A stretch of 64,000 bases of DNA. Origin: Deroplatys truncata (lineage: Eukaryota > Arthropoda > Insecta > Mantodea > Mantidae). Each line of letters starts with the position of its first letter. The first letter of the stretch is position 1. This document shows, in pieces, positions 34,180-46,194 of this stretch. The notes under the pieces are model-generated. The model saw only the letters and a program-made list of their open reading frames with translations. It ran no database searches and was not told the origin of the DNA. Where the stretch lies: contig CM060979.1 of NCBI GenBank assembly GCA_030765065.1, positions 20,799,001-20,863,000 of the forward strand, written 5' to 3'. The translations under genes and the position numbers were made by a program.

Positions 34180-34645
34180 AAGTGGCCGCTACATGGAATT
34201 TTCATTACTTTCTTGTTAAACTGCACAGGAGATTCCTCAGCGGTGAATAATAAATGCAGGCCAACCATAAATGTTTGAATGGGTCTAAAGTAATAAGCAA
34301 ACGGAACACATGCCTATAATGTATCACATGAACGCGTTTAGGCCACTATTGGAAACACAAATTGCTCTGCAAGTTGTGTGGCGTAATGGATGACAAATGG
34401 AGAACAAGACAAATTACCACGCCCACTGAGAATGAATGGGTGGATGAAACGGCGAACAATGTCGGGGTAATGTGGTTGGAGTTCTCTTTGCCGTCCAGTG
34501 AGAAGTTTCAGCTGATGGGGAAAGCTGCAACAGGTGGAATAACAACTTTTTCCCGTTGCTATGGCTGACAGTTTGCAACAAACTTATAGGCTGAGAGCGC
34601 GATTAAAGCTGAGTATCACGAGCCTGGGTTAAATGTTTAATTGCA
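34180..34645. other. LSM11 intron, no gene seen
   Basis: The 68-codon plus-strand open frame at 34362-34568 (KLCGVMDDKWRTRQITTPTE) has no recognised match. Confidence 0.3.
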
Positions 34646-34649
34646 GGCC

Positions 34650-35350
34650 TACCTGTCAATTTCCTGAAATTGAAACCTCTCCAAAACTTTCCCTCGTCCA
34701 GCAAAGAGTAACAATCGTGCGATGACATGAAATTTACAATGGTTAAAAATGTTCACGGCAGTAAATGTACACAAATTCCATGCACTGTACATTGGAATTT
34801 CGTTTTATAATAATCCTTTAAGACCTGAGTACTGCGTGTTTCTGTCACACATGCTGAAATTCTTTCTGGTGCCACAGATAAATATTAAAGGGCAGTACAG
34901 CACACTACTTCCTAGGCTATACGCAAATTTCTAGTCGACATTTTACGCTTCATACCTTGAACTATAACCAAAACCTGTCAGAAAATATATGGAACATATC
35001 CTGCAGCCATAGAACGCGAATAAGATAAATAATTTACGAGAGAGAGCTGACTTTACTATCGACGTAATCCATTACTGAAATGATCGCACCCATTTCCTGC
35101 TCATTGGTTGCCGCTGGTTATCACTAGAGGTCAATAGTGATGCAATCAAATTTTATATCCCACAAAACAAGTTACGCGCGTTGCAGCCCAGTGAAGGGAG
35201 GGCACCATGAAGGATAGAGCATAGATAAGCTCTGAACTATCATAGCATTGTATATTATTAGTTTGTACATTCGTACGTCAGTCGTCAAAAAGGCATCCCT
35301 GCCATAAATCGTAAAAATCTTCTTCCCGTACATTTTACGGGCAAAACAAG
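34650..35350 (+). repeat. Repeat F, copy 2
   Basis: Diverged direct copy of 8550-8975 with a longer middle. Shared blocks: CCCTCGTCCAGCAAA, GCGATGACATGA, GCTGACTTTACTATCGACGT, CAATCAAATTTTATAT, TAAGCTCTGAACTATCATAG and GTACATTTTACGGGCAAA. The right-end hairpin of copy 1 has lost its second arm here. Class unknown. Confidence 0.65.
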
Positions 35351-35575
35351 TTGGTATGTGCATGCATCTACGCTTTTACAATTGATGTCAAACTTAACTC
35401 GTCAAATCTCAGTCAGAAACGGAATCCCTCCAATCCGACTTTTACAGTGATTTGGTGAGCGTGGTAATAATCGCATCCCATTCAGAGATAATTTCTTTGG
35501 CATAATTTCTACGCCAAAATGTTGTTGCCCATCTTGTTCCCAGCACGTATAGGCCAAAGCTTTTTACTTTCTCTA

Positions 35576-36375
35576 CCACGCGCATAACAGGTAGAGGAGG
35601 TAGTGCATTCCACCCTGAAATTTCACCGGAAATATGTGTTTTGAGGCCCCCTGAATAAAACAATCACTTTTAGAAAAAGGTCCCTGCGTGCTCGCCTGTG
35701 AACATTACAACTCAGAAACGACAAGTCGGATAAATACCAAACTTGGTATTTAGGTTCAGTATCTTCCAAAGATGCGACACGAAGATTTTCAAGAAAATCC
35801 CCCCACCCCCAGCCAACCTCTGCATGGAACATTTTGTAAAAAATGGCTCTAACGATTTTGATTAAAATACCATGTATTAAAGATATTTACATGACCAATA
35901 AAATGTATGTCTTGAACTTTCTGAGAATAGCCTGTGAAGTCCTCTTCATTCGGAATGAATCTTGTATAACTGGTAAACTTTAAGCGAAGATAAAAACGTA
36001 CACTATAAAAAATGTAGATCTCTTTAAAACACACAATTTATTTCAATAAGATTTCCTGTGGCATAAGCCATTTCTAAGATATCCGTTATTGAAGGTTCCA
36101 ACTGCTCAGTATATTCTTTTAGAGTCTCGTCGATTTTCAGTTGTTTCTCGCGATTGTATGGAAACAGTATGGAATTTAAGGTCGACATATAGCACCCAGT
36201 TCTGAAATATTTGAGTATCACTGTCCTCTTTGTATTTATAACGAAATGTTATAGCTATATAGCTATTTTTGCAACGGTTTATTTGTAGTAGATAGAAAAA
36301 TAAGCTTTAGTTAAAATAGTTTGTATACCCACTAATAAAGATAGAGGGTAGAGAAAGTCATGTGAATGTATCAGA
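35576..36375 (+). repeat. Family A copy with hairpin end
   Basis: From ACTTTCTCTACCACGCGCAT to GTAGAGAAAGTCATGTGAAT, then GTATCAGA and a T run. The CA tract is lost. Confidence 0.87.
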
Positions 36376-36435
36376 CTTTTTTTTTTGTTATAATCCTCTG
36401 TCCCTCACACACACGCGCGCGGGCCTTTATATGCA

Positions 36436-38185
36436 GGATTGCCCACAAAGTGTTACAGGTGAATATCTCTTAAACGAATAGACAAAACCAAATGCCAAGA
36501 ATTCCAAATCTTATAGGAGCAAGGGGCCTTTCGAATTGTGATATGGAAAATATTTCCATGGGGTCCCTTATGGAGCACAAGCTCAGAATTTTAAATGAAA
36601 CCATGATAAATTTGTTTTTATTCTGGTTCCCCTCAATAAACTAAGCAACTTTTATTAAAACGTTTTTTTTTTCTAAAATGAATTGTTAAGCTGTTATAGG
36701 ATGTCTTCATTTAAATTGTTACACCTCATGAACTCTGAGAGGAAACAAAGTATCATGGTTTCAAAGCCACCTGAACTCCTAAAATACAACACTGGATGTA
36801 GTTAGTCATGTTGATTATTTACTGTAGCGCTTCAAAATTAAAAGATAGCCTTTTATGTGGAGGTAGGCATGATTTTAGTGCTAGGTGAGTGCAGGATAAA
36901 TTATCGAACTGCATCGGCAGTGTTCAATGAGAGATAAGGGATGCAAATGCCAAATATGAAATTGAAGCGACTGGAAACGCAACTACTTAAGTATGGAAGT
37001 GTAAAGAACAAGATTCGCTTGAAGGTGAAATCGCAAGTAAATGATGAGAATATTATCAATATTCTTGTTGTTGTAGAAGTAAATCCACAAATAAGTCAAC
37101 GTGAATTGTCCAAAGACAGTGGGATTAGCCGCAGTTCAGTACAGCGGATGCTAAAGAAGCAGAAATACAATACCATCCTTATCATGTATGTTTGTATCAA
37201 GAGCTCACACAAAGGGATTTTCAGCTTCGAGTTGTATTTTGTGAGTGGTTAGCAATGCTATTGCAGAGAATAGCTCATTCTCAAATACTGAACATGTTAA
37301 TAAGCATAATATGCATCTGAAAACCCTAAATGGATGAGAACTGCGCCTTTTCTTCAACATAAAAATATTTGCTAAATATTGCTAAATATTTGGTGTCTAA
37401 TTCTTGATAATCTGTTATCTGCCTTTACTTCTTTAAAGGCACAATTACTGGTGAATCATATAGCCATTTTCTGAACCATGAATTACCTCCCTTATTGGAA
37501 AAGTGTCCTTCATTGTGAGAAGAGAAATGTGGTATCAGCAGGTGGTGCACCACTACACGTCAACTGCTAAACGAGAAATTTGGTGATAGGTGGATTGGGC
37601 GTGCTGGACCTATGCTTGGTCTTCTCGTTCACCCGACATAACACCCTTAAACTACTTTTTATGGGGATACATAAAACAGAAAGTCATGTTTAAATCACCT
37701 TCAACCAAATTCGAATACGTGAAGCTTGTCACCATGTTAACCCTTTTAAGTTTGTAAACAGTTAGAGAAAATCTTTCCAAAACAATTGCCAGTGTTTAGG
37801 TGTTAATGGAGGCTACTTTGAACATTTAATAAAGTAATTTAAAGTAACCACCAGGGTATTTATTGACTTACCTACTCGTTTAGTACTATTTTCTACTGTT
37901 GCATACTTCAGTGAAAACACGCTTTAAGAGCTCAACAATTCATTTTAGGAAGGAAGGAAGGAAGAGTTTTAAAAAAAAGTTGCTTAGCTTATTGAGGGGA
38001 ACCAGAATATAAAAGATTATCATGGTTTCATTTAAAATTCTGAGGTTGTGCTCCAAGTGTCCCCATGAAAATATATTCCATATCACAGTTTGGAAGGCCC
38101 CTTGCTCCTATATTTGGAATTTTTGGCATTTGGTTTTTTTTCTATTTAAGAGATATTCACCTGTAACACTTTGTGTGGGCCACCC
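36436..38185 (+). mobile_element. Mariner/IS630-like transposon with long inverted repeats
   Basis: About 1.75 kb, with inverted ends of roughly 220 bp that match closely (left TGTTACAGGTGAATATCTCT; right, reversed, the same block). The plus strand encodes a decayed transposase. At 36941-37252 an N-terminal helix-turn-helix part is open for 103 codons, including NPQISQRELSKDSGISRSSV. At about 37570-37720 WIGRAGP and RSPDITPLNYFLWGYIKQKV hold the C-terminal catalytic block with its aspartate changed to asparagine. The intervening catalytic region is scrambled. Short decayed family A pieces flank it (36376-36435, 38186-38290), suggesting insertion into a family A copy. Confidence 0.85.
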
Positions 38186-38539
38186 TACATGTGTGTTTCA
38201 GGTGACCTCAATCTTGTATTCGCGGAGAAATTCGATATAGAATATTTGGGGAATACAGTACTACTTTTGCCAGCGAAAGCATGTTAAGCGCTGTTTATAG
38301 TACTTTTTTCAGTGAATTAAAACAGCTGTTCATACTCGAAAGTATTGTGTTTTGAATATGTTACTAATTGGGGCCATCAATATATCGCATTGACATTACA
38401 GCTCATAGGAAATATGCAATCTACGTAGCACCAGCGAAAAGGTAAAAAGTGAATGGAAATCAGGTACCGCGGCGGCTAGAGGCACAGTAATCGTGTGTGA
38501 CCCTTCGTATTTAAAATTAAGTTTAAGATCCTTTTAGAT

Positions 38540-38790
38540 GGCATTGGAATTTGCAAGCATTAAAGCCAGGACGGAAGGAAATAAGGCTGAACTGTCGCTG
38601 GGCTATAAGCAGGGTGGTCGGAGATAAACCATCTCGCAGCCCTTGCAGACAACACTGGGACCGGTTTCTACTTGCCTGTCAGTGACCCTTGGTCCCCGTT
38701 TATCTACACTCAAACCATTATCACCATGGGATTGTTTGTGGCACAATGGTTTGAGTGTAGATAACTTAAAGCCAACTGCTTATTAGCGTT
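38540..38790 (+). repeat. Repeat B, copy 2, with stem-loop
   Basis: Direct copy of 11830-12080. Here TCTACACTCAAACCATT and AATGGTTTGAGTGTAGA form a perfect 17-bp stem around an about 26-base loop (38703-38762). Confidence 0.75.
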
Positions 38791-38814
38791 ACAGAAAATA
38801 CTTAAAATACGAAA

Positions 38815-38890
38815 TCTGGATGGCTCAGGCGGTAATGTCTGTGGCCTGTATTCGAGAGGTCCCGGGTTTCAAATCCATGGACCGACCAAT
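38815..38890 (+). repeat. tRNA-derived SINE head
   Basis: GGATGGCTCAGGCGGTAATG gives a good A box and CCCGGGTTTCAAATCC a B box, at tRNA spacing. This is the same head family as the array-bearing SINE at 30361. A T run follows. Confidence 0.7.
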
Positions 38891-39039
38891 CTGACTGTTT
38901 TTTTTCCCTTTCTTCGTGGCTTCGCTCAGCAGCCAAGTAAATACCAGTGTATATTTAATACCACGACCCAAAGTTCACCTAAAGTCCCCTCCCCCCAAAA
39001 AGGAAAACAAAAAAAGATACGAATGCTCTGCCGGGCACA

Positions 39040-39165
39040 TACAGAAGCAAAGGTACAGTTGCATAGCAGTAAGGTCTCTGTGGTCACTTGTCGATAGCTG
39101 CCATCTGCCCGTCATGTATAGAAGCAGAGGTACAGTTGCCTAGCACTAAGGCCTCTGTGGACACT
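39040..39165 (+). repeat. Two-copy tandem repeat, period about 79 bp
   Basis: AGAAGCAAAGGTACAGTTGC at about 39042 recurs as AGAAGCAGAGGTACAGTTGC at about 39121, each followed by a TCTCTGTGG/CCTCTGTGG block. It lies just after a SINE head of the same class as the 30361 array. Confidence 0.7.
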
Positions 39166-39336
39166 TTACGAAGCGAGATGTGATACAGAGATGAGACCTA
39201 GACGGCTAACTCTTCGGTACACACCGATCCAAGAGGTATCTCCTAACAAATCCGTTGCGATATAACCACGTAAAATACTAGAAAAATACAAAATGGATCC
39301 GACATTACTCAGTCTATCATACGCTATTAAAAAAAA

Positions 39337-40265
39337 TCTGATGTGTTACACTCACATGACTTTCTCTACTCTTGTACAAAGTATTTTTACAAACGCATAT
39401 TCTCCATCTAGTTCATGTTAATCCAGATAAACATCTGCAGACCCTATCTTATTGCTAATTTTCTTGTAGATGTAGGGGAAAATATGTTTACAAGGGCAAT
39501 ATAGAAAAACAGTAGCCTTTAAGCACATACATATCTGTTAATAGCTGGTTGCTAGGTGCCGCACCATTCCCTTTGCCACAGATTATAACTCTTTGCATAT
39601 CCAAGACAAAAAAAATGAATAACGAATTTGAGAAAAAGTATAAGTATTGGAAAATTTAAGGAAATAACAAGCAATATCTCGAAAACGGTTCACTCAACAA
39701 AAGAAATGTATATGACATAAGTTGTGTATTTTAACGCGATCTACATTTTTTGTGTAGTAAAATTTTGTCTATCTCTTACGGTTTACCAGTTATGCAAAAG
39801 TCGTTCACAATGAAGGATAATTTTGGAGACATTCCCAGAAAATTCGAGATATACATTTCATTTCTCATGACATTATCTTAAACATATGATATTTTAATCA
39901 AAATCGTTAGAGCCATTTTTGAGAAAATTAAAATTTTCGAAAAATGTTCCATGTAAAGGGTAGTCTGGGGTGGGGGGATTTTCTTGAAAACCTTCGTGTC
40001 GCATCTCTGGAAGATACTGAACCTAAATACCAGGTTTGGTGTTTATCCGACTGTTCGTTTTTGAGTTATGCTGTTCACAGACACACACACAGACACACAC
40101 ACACACAGACACACACACACACAGACACACACACGGACATGTTTCCAAAAATGCTTTTTTTGGATTCAGGGAGTCTCAAAACATGTATTTCCGGTGAAAT
40201 CTCGGTATCGAATTTTTGGGTGGAATGCAATACTTCCCCTACTTACTATACGTAGTAGAGAAAGT
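39337..40265 (-). repeat. Family A copy, best preserved
   Basis: Complete from TCTGATGTGTTACACTCACA (after an A run) to TACGTAGTAGAGAAAGT (before AAAAA). The terminal hairpin ATGTG/CACAT and the subterminal inverted pair ACTTTCTCTACT/AGTAGAGAAAGT are intact. The microsatellite is a CA tract with periodic CAGA interruptions (40079-40136). No coding capacity: open frames here are short and shared with decayed copies only because the DNA is repeated. Confidence 0.95.
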
Positions 40266-40267
40266 AA

Positions 40268-41220
40268 AAAGTTTGTAGGCGACAGAGAAATAATGATCTC
40301 GCATTATAGGTACCTTATTCATTTTTTATTCAGAAAGAAAACTTTCAGCTTTCCCAAAAGTAGGGGCTGCCAAACAGACAAACTTAATACTTTTACAAAT
40401 TATTGTATAAAAACAAGAATAGCACAAGATAAAACATGATTATTACTGAAATAAATTTCAATTATGAGTAAAAGAAAACAGCAGAACATCGATTGACTGT
40501 TAGCACTATTTGTCTTGGAACCTTTCAAGTTATATTGCAGTTCTAAAATCATTTATTAGAGCTTAGTAACTTTTAACGATAGTATCAACGTGAAGATACA
40601 CTAACGTAGTCTCTGATGATTTTTTCATTTATCTTTAGAATTGATGTCGCAGTTCCATTACTTCGCAGCTCAGGGACCATTTAATGATGTCAATGATTCT
40701 TTAGGAGTTTAAAAGCTCAAGTGTTAAGTTTATAGGTTAACAAAGATGTAATGTAAGCTACTCGAACTTCGTTTCATATCGTGAAGGAGGAATTTTAATT
40801 GTTAGTTACGTTATAATGCTGTTTTGTATTTAGAAAATTGAACCAGCATTTAATAACATTTAAGGAAAAAAATATTGCTTTTTTAGACAACATGGTCTAA
40901 AAGTAGAACTTCTAACACAGTGCACAAGAGCTAAGTTTTAAATTATCGCACTAGCGACAAACTTTGATTTCAAGTCCAATTCACATGACAATTATCCTTT
41001 GTATTTTAATAACTCGACTTGATTTGATTAGGTTTTACTTTTCATTATGCCTTTTTACACGATTAATTTCTCATGGCGCTCGCAGTATCTGTTCACAATA
41101 CAAATGGTCATACTTCAATTTATGGCAATTCGTTGTAGAGTTAACCTATACTTACATTGGCAGCCTTCTGCTTTCTTTGATCTAAAATGTTATTCTCTTA
41201 TCTAGTATAACCTTCATAAA
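40268..41220. other. LSM11 intron, no gene seen
   Basis: AT-rich, low in recognised repeats. Confidence 0.3.
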
Positions 41221-41226
41221 GATTCA

Positions 41227-41421
41227 ATGGCGGAAATTATGAATTCAGAAGAAACTGAAATGGAAGAGCCAGGTGAAATTACAGAAGCAGCAGAAAGAAT
41301 AACCCTAGAAGCACTTACCCCAATAAAATCTAGAAAGCAATTTGATATACCATTTAATCGTTTCATTGGCTGGTGTAAGGCAAAACATGCTGAAAATAAT
41401 TTCACTGAAAATGACTGCTAG
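41227..41421 (+). pseudogene. Possible Crypton-type recombinase N-terminal relic
   Basis: A 64-codon open frame: acidic start (EETEMEEPGEITE), then LTPIKSRKQFDIPFNRFIGW and CKAKHAENNFTEND. The pattern K-S-x-x-x-(Y/F)-x-x-x-(Y/F)-x-x-F-x-x-W-C resembles the core-binding start of Crypton-like tyrosine recombinases common in insect genomes. It stops where the domain should continue, with no catalytic part nearby. Could also be a chance frame or a domesticated exon. Confidence 0.35.
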
Positions 41422-41424
41422 TGA

Positions 41425-42165
41425 ATCAAACAAAACATTTGACATCTCGCTTTTTTAACGTCATTCCTCTGGTTTTAAGAACGCGTGATCTCTGTTAGTT
41501 TCAGGGATCAATATATCATTGGTATTTTACAAATTCGAGCCCTATCTAAAAACTAGTATATGCCACACGTGTTGAAAGTGGTTTCGTTTTGCTCGGCCTA
41601 CAGCCTTCGTTTCGCAAACATCCCTACCCGCAAAATAAAACCCTATTTTTACCCCTTGTATCATAAGCTACTGTTTCCTGTAAGGCTTATTATTTTGTCC
41701 TTATAATGTAATATAATGAACTTCCAAACTATTATGCTTTATAGACATGTAGTAGTAATTATAACCTGGGTATACGTATATCTATTCTGCTCTTAGAATC
41801 AACTGTACGTGTTATAGTCGAATCTGAACTTCCGATAAAACTCTGTTGTTGTTTTGTAATGTGAGCAAACATGGATTGACCCTAGTTTGACACGCAATAC
41901 AATGGCAATTAAACTGGAAAATGCAGTTAACTGATAAAGCGAAAGTGAGTAAAGAAAGCGCTGCGCGAAAGTTTTAACGGAAACTAGCTTGGTGTGCCAT
42001 CTGATGGCTGCAGAGAACAGCTCTGGATGACCTCAGTATGGCTTCAACACCGCGTAACCTTCATTTGCTTTAGTTTCTGCGCTCTAGTAGAAATAAAATG
42101 AAGACATTTTCAGCAATAAAAATGTTATAAGTTACTAATAATTTACACCTAATTGGGATTACCAC
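41425..42165. other. LSM11 intron, no gene seen
   Basis: Nothing recognised. Confidence 0.3.
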
Positions 42166-42171
42166 TTTGTC

Positions 42172-42300
42172 CCTTATTAGATTTCACCAGAAATACATAT
42201 TTTGAGGCTTTCTGAACAAATAAATTTAAAAAGTGATATTTTAGGAAAAAAAAAAGTGTGTGCTCGCATGCGAGTCTATGATCAGTAAACACGATAATTC
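42172..42300 (+). repeat. Family A fragment
   Basis: TTAGATTTCACCAGAAATAC through GTGTGTGCTCGCATGCGAGT and a decayed GTAAAC. Both ends missing. Confidence 0.65.
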
Positions 42301-42425
42301 CATGGGCTGTCAAGCTACAATACAGCATGATCAAGTGAAAAATACATTAAAATATTCATATCAGTTTTGTTCCCAATTCACTTCCCCTTTTTGCACAGTT
42401 AACAAGTAACAACATTTATTTTTTT

Positions 42426-43231
42426 ACTTTCTCTACTACGTATAGTAAGTAGGGGAAGTATTGTATTCCACCCAAAAATTCGATACCGAAAATTTCACCG
42501 GAAATACATGTTTTGAAACACGCTGAATCCAAAAAAAAAAAAGCATTTTTGGAAACATGTCAGTGTGTGTGCCTGTGAACAGCATAATTCAGAAACGAAC
42601 AGTCGGATAAACATTAAACTTGGTATTTACATTCAGTATTTTCCAGAGATGCGACACGAAGGTTTTCAAGAAAATCTCCCCATTCCAGATTACCCTTTAC
42701 ATGGAACATTTCTCGAACATTTTAATTTTCTCAAAAATAGCTCTAATGATTTTGATTAAAATATCATATGTTTAAGATATTTTCATGATAAATGAAATGT
42801 ATATCTCGAATTTTCTGGGAATGTCCCCAAAAGTATTCTTCATTGTGAACGACTTTTGCATAACTTGTAATGTAGATCGCGTTAAAATACACAATTTATG
42901 TCATACACATTTTTTTTTGTTGAGTGAACCATTTTTGAGATATTGCTTGTTATTCCCTTAAATTTTCCAATACTTATACTTTTTCTCAAATTCGTTATTC
43001 ATTTTTTTTGTCCTGGTAATGCAAAGAAAATGGAGTACTCCACATAGCAACCAGCTCTTAAAATATTTGACTATTGCTTAAAGCCTACCAATACCCCTTG
43101 CATCTACAAGAAAATTAGCAATAAGATTAACAACTCGATATCTCAATTAACATGAAGCATATGGAGAATAAGCGTTTGTAAAAATAGTTTGTACAACAGT
43201 AGAGAAAGTCATGTGAGTGTAACACATCAGA
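42426..43231 (+). repeat. Family A copy, near full length
   Basis: From ACTTTCTCTACTACGTATAG after a T run to GAGAAAGTCATGTGAGTGTA, ACACATCAGA and another T run. It has only a short GTGTGTGTGCC relic of the microsatellite. Confidence 0.93.
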
Positions 43232-43259
43232 TTTTTTTTATGTAAGGTTTCTGTGCTTA

Positions 43260-44440
43260 TCAGTCAAAATGTTTTTGTAGGCAGAAAATGACCTCACTGC
43301 ATCACAAGAAGTTATAGGTCCAAATTTGTGACGGTGTCATATCAAGTTCTTCCTTCCTTCATGCTTTCACCACAAAATCGTACATTCTTCACTGAACAAA
43401 ACAATCCGTAATCTGGATTCCTGTCTATGACGCTGTCCAGTTTGTTCTTTGCATCTACTCCCACTTTCCCCTGGGCATGAACTTAAAACAATTGACATTG
43501 AGTCTACCAATGGCAGACACATGGCTTCCAATTTTGTTATTGTAGAGAGCAATTTAGAGAAGTTTTATCTTAATGTAAATTAAATCTTGGTGCAATTTTT
43601 GCATCTCTGATACATACAGCATCATCTGGCGAGAAACCATTTATACCTAAAACGAAAGAAGTATTTACTCTAGAAATTACACATCGAGGTATTAATTTTA
43701 TTGCAATTAACTATGTATCAATTTTGTTTCATACTGATTTAATAGCATCAAAATTGTCAGAGTAAAGCATCATCGCAGCTTCCAACTAAGTACCTCATCT
43801 ACCTGAGGGGGTAACGGTAACTCAGGTAGACCCTCTTTGTAAGCAGCTTTATATGCAGGGGCTTTTGAAAACACCTGTATAAAATAAAATATCAAAATGG
43901 CTAATTTATTTTTACAGCTTTGGGACCATTAAAACTGATATAAACCTAGATTTTAGACACACTTTTATAGTTGATATTAAATTATTAACATTGTCGTAAT
44001 TAGTGCATATTGCTTTTGCAACACAATGGAGTACATGAGCAAGACATGTAATGAATTATTTAAAATGTTATCAATTACAATATCTGATTCAAACTTACGC
44101 AATCCATCATCAAAGAAACTAGCAACTGCGATTATTTGTTTTTTGCAGGACTTTGCAGCACACTAGATGGGGTTGATCAGCCCATCCTCAGTTAATTTTC
44201 CTACAATTAGGTTAGCGATAGCGCTCCATAGGATCAGTTGTTTCGTTTACAGACGTTCTAATGTTTAAAGTTCCAAAGTCCTCGCAAATTTTATGCAATA
44301 ACTGGTTAGCAAAACAACAAGTATTTTTATGTGTGTGAAAATAGTTTTCATTTATTTTTACAAATACATTATGTAGGCCCACCTGATTATAAGATTTTGA
44401 AACATAAATTTACCTCATGTATATTTCTCCAAAAAAACCC
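43260..44440 (-). pseudogene. hAT-like transposase relic
   Basis: Decayed minus-strand coding traces in the order expected for the CGGBP1-like hAT proteins abundant in insect genomes: IRTSVNETTDPMERYR, VASFFDDGLRKFESDI, VFSKAPAYKAAYKEGLPELP then LPPQ, LVDSM with a C-terminal APGKVGVDAKNKLDSV-like stretch and KNVRFCGE. Frameshifts and stops are frequent and terminal repeats were not found. Dead. Confidence 0.55.
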
Positions 44441-44494
44441 TTAGTAGTTGGGTTTCCAAGTTTCATAAGTGATATGTTTCCTCATACAAAAGTA

Positions 44495-45552
44495 TGAGGG
44501 GCACTATTTATATTTTGAGCCTTGGCAACCCTGAAAGTTGTAGGTACCATCTGACGTATACAATGGAAAATTTGACATTTTTGACCATAATCTACTTCAA
44601 ATATTTTGTCAATAGGGCGTCATTTGTTTTGTTTACACTAACTTCAAAATTGTGTGTCAACAAAAACATGGAATATTAAACTAATAATGAAAGATCATCA
44701 TGCGACATATTATGAGATTGAGGCATCTCTAGGCATTAGTTCCACCAGCATATATAAAATATTGCATTATTATTTAGCCGTGAAAAAAGTTTGCTCTTAG
44801 GTCCCACATAATTTGATGCAATCTCAAAAAGATGCTCGTGTCGATTGGTGTACAAAAATGCTCAAGAAATACAATGGCAGTGCCTCAAAAGACGTATATA
44901 AGATTGTAACAGGTGACGAATCATGGATGTATGCATATGAGCCGAAATGTAAACAACAGTCGACTGTATGGGTGTTTCAAAGATGAAGCAAATCCAACAA
45001 AAGTTGTTCGCACTCGAAGCACTTCGAAGTAAATGGTGCCTGCTTTTTCAGCAAAACTGGCTATGTGGCAACAGTGCCTTAAAGGAACGTAAAACAGTCA
45101 ATGCCAAATGGTACACAACCATTTGTTTGCCGGAAGTCTTCGGTGAAGTAAGGAAAACCAACAAGAACCGTAGGATCGTTCATCAAGACAATGCGAGCGC
45201 ACACACACACACATCTCGTCTAACAACAGAGTATTTGAAGGCTCAAAAAATCGAATTAATGGGTCATTCCATACAGCCGTGATTTGGCACCCAATGACTT
45301 CTTTTTGTTCCCGAACATGAAGAATAAATTGCGTGGACAACTATTATCGTTGGCAGAAAAAGCCGTTGATGCCTTCAAAAACCATGTTTTGGAGATGTCT
45401 CAAGAAGACTGGAATAAATGCTTTGACAAATGGTTCAAACGGGTGCAAAAGTGTATTGATCATAAAGGAGATTTTGAAAAACAATAAAGTAGGTTTCAAT
45501 CGAAATTATTTTGTTTTAATTATTAGGCTCAAAATATAAATAGTACCCCTCG
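44495..45552 (+). mobile_element. Mariner transposon, dead, ends present
   Basis: About 1058 bp between TA pairs (44493-44494, 45553-45554). Inverted ends are TGAGGGGCACTATTTATATT and, reversed, CGAGGGGTACTATTTATATT. A plus-strand transposase is recoverable in pieces. HQDNASAHTHTSRLTTEYLK at 45180-45240 carries the second catalytic aspartate. A frameshift follows at PYSP-DLAPNDFFLFPNMKNKL near 45270-45310, and a clean C terminus runs to QKCIDHKGDFEKQ (45484). The N-terminal DNA-binding part is mostly missing. Confidence 0.88.
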
Positions 45553-45554
45553 TA

Positions 45555-46190
45555 TTGTACAAATCCATGTAAAAATTATTTTGCAGTGCCTTAGGTGCGG
45601 GAGTAGTAATAAATGACTGGATTTTCTGTGTTGCAGATTCTTTATTTTTCACATTCTTGCAATATGTGATGCAGATGCGACATGCTGTTCGACTTGGAAA
45701 TTTTTAGTACATTTTATCTGAAATTATGAAAGAAGTTCTGGTTATATGGATATGGTTTTTAAAAAAAACTAGCATTCTTATTTAATTATTTGAAATAAAT
45801 TTTGTAATGTTTCACAAAGAACAAGTTCCATAGAAAATAGCTTCGGAAAAATAATAGCAGGGACAAAGATCATGAGAGGACCATCCATTTGATGCAGCCA
45901 TTTCACCCGATCAGTCATTCAGCATCCTGAAGATGGGAGAAATGAATGCTCCCAAAACCTTGATGTATAAACATCGCCTCATCTGGCTTGAAGCCCAAGA
46001 ATGTCAAGAATATAAAACTCTTTTTCACCTTCCTCAAAAAATGGATGTTTTTGTTTATTTAACATCCCTTTCAACAACTTGGTCAGTAGAGAGAATGAAA
46101 TGGGGGCAAGAAGTTGATATGAGCCCGGATCCATTGAGACAGTTTCTGGTAATTATTGTCTTTGGTTCAAATATAAACAGCAGATTGACA
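45555..46190. other. LSM11 intron, no gene assigned
   Basis: An 88-codon plus-strand frame at 45933-46199 (APKTLMYKHRLIWLEAQEC) matches nothing I know. Confidence 0.3.
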
Positions 46191-46194
46191 GTTT

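Noticed and set aside
36941-37252. Host helix-turn-helix gene
   Set aside because: The frame lies inside a transposon with long inverted repeats and matches mariner-type transposase N termini.
39944-40439. Histidine/threonine-rich frames through CA tracts
   Set aside because: Translation of the microsatellite and family A; similar frames recur in other copies only because the DNA repeats.
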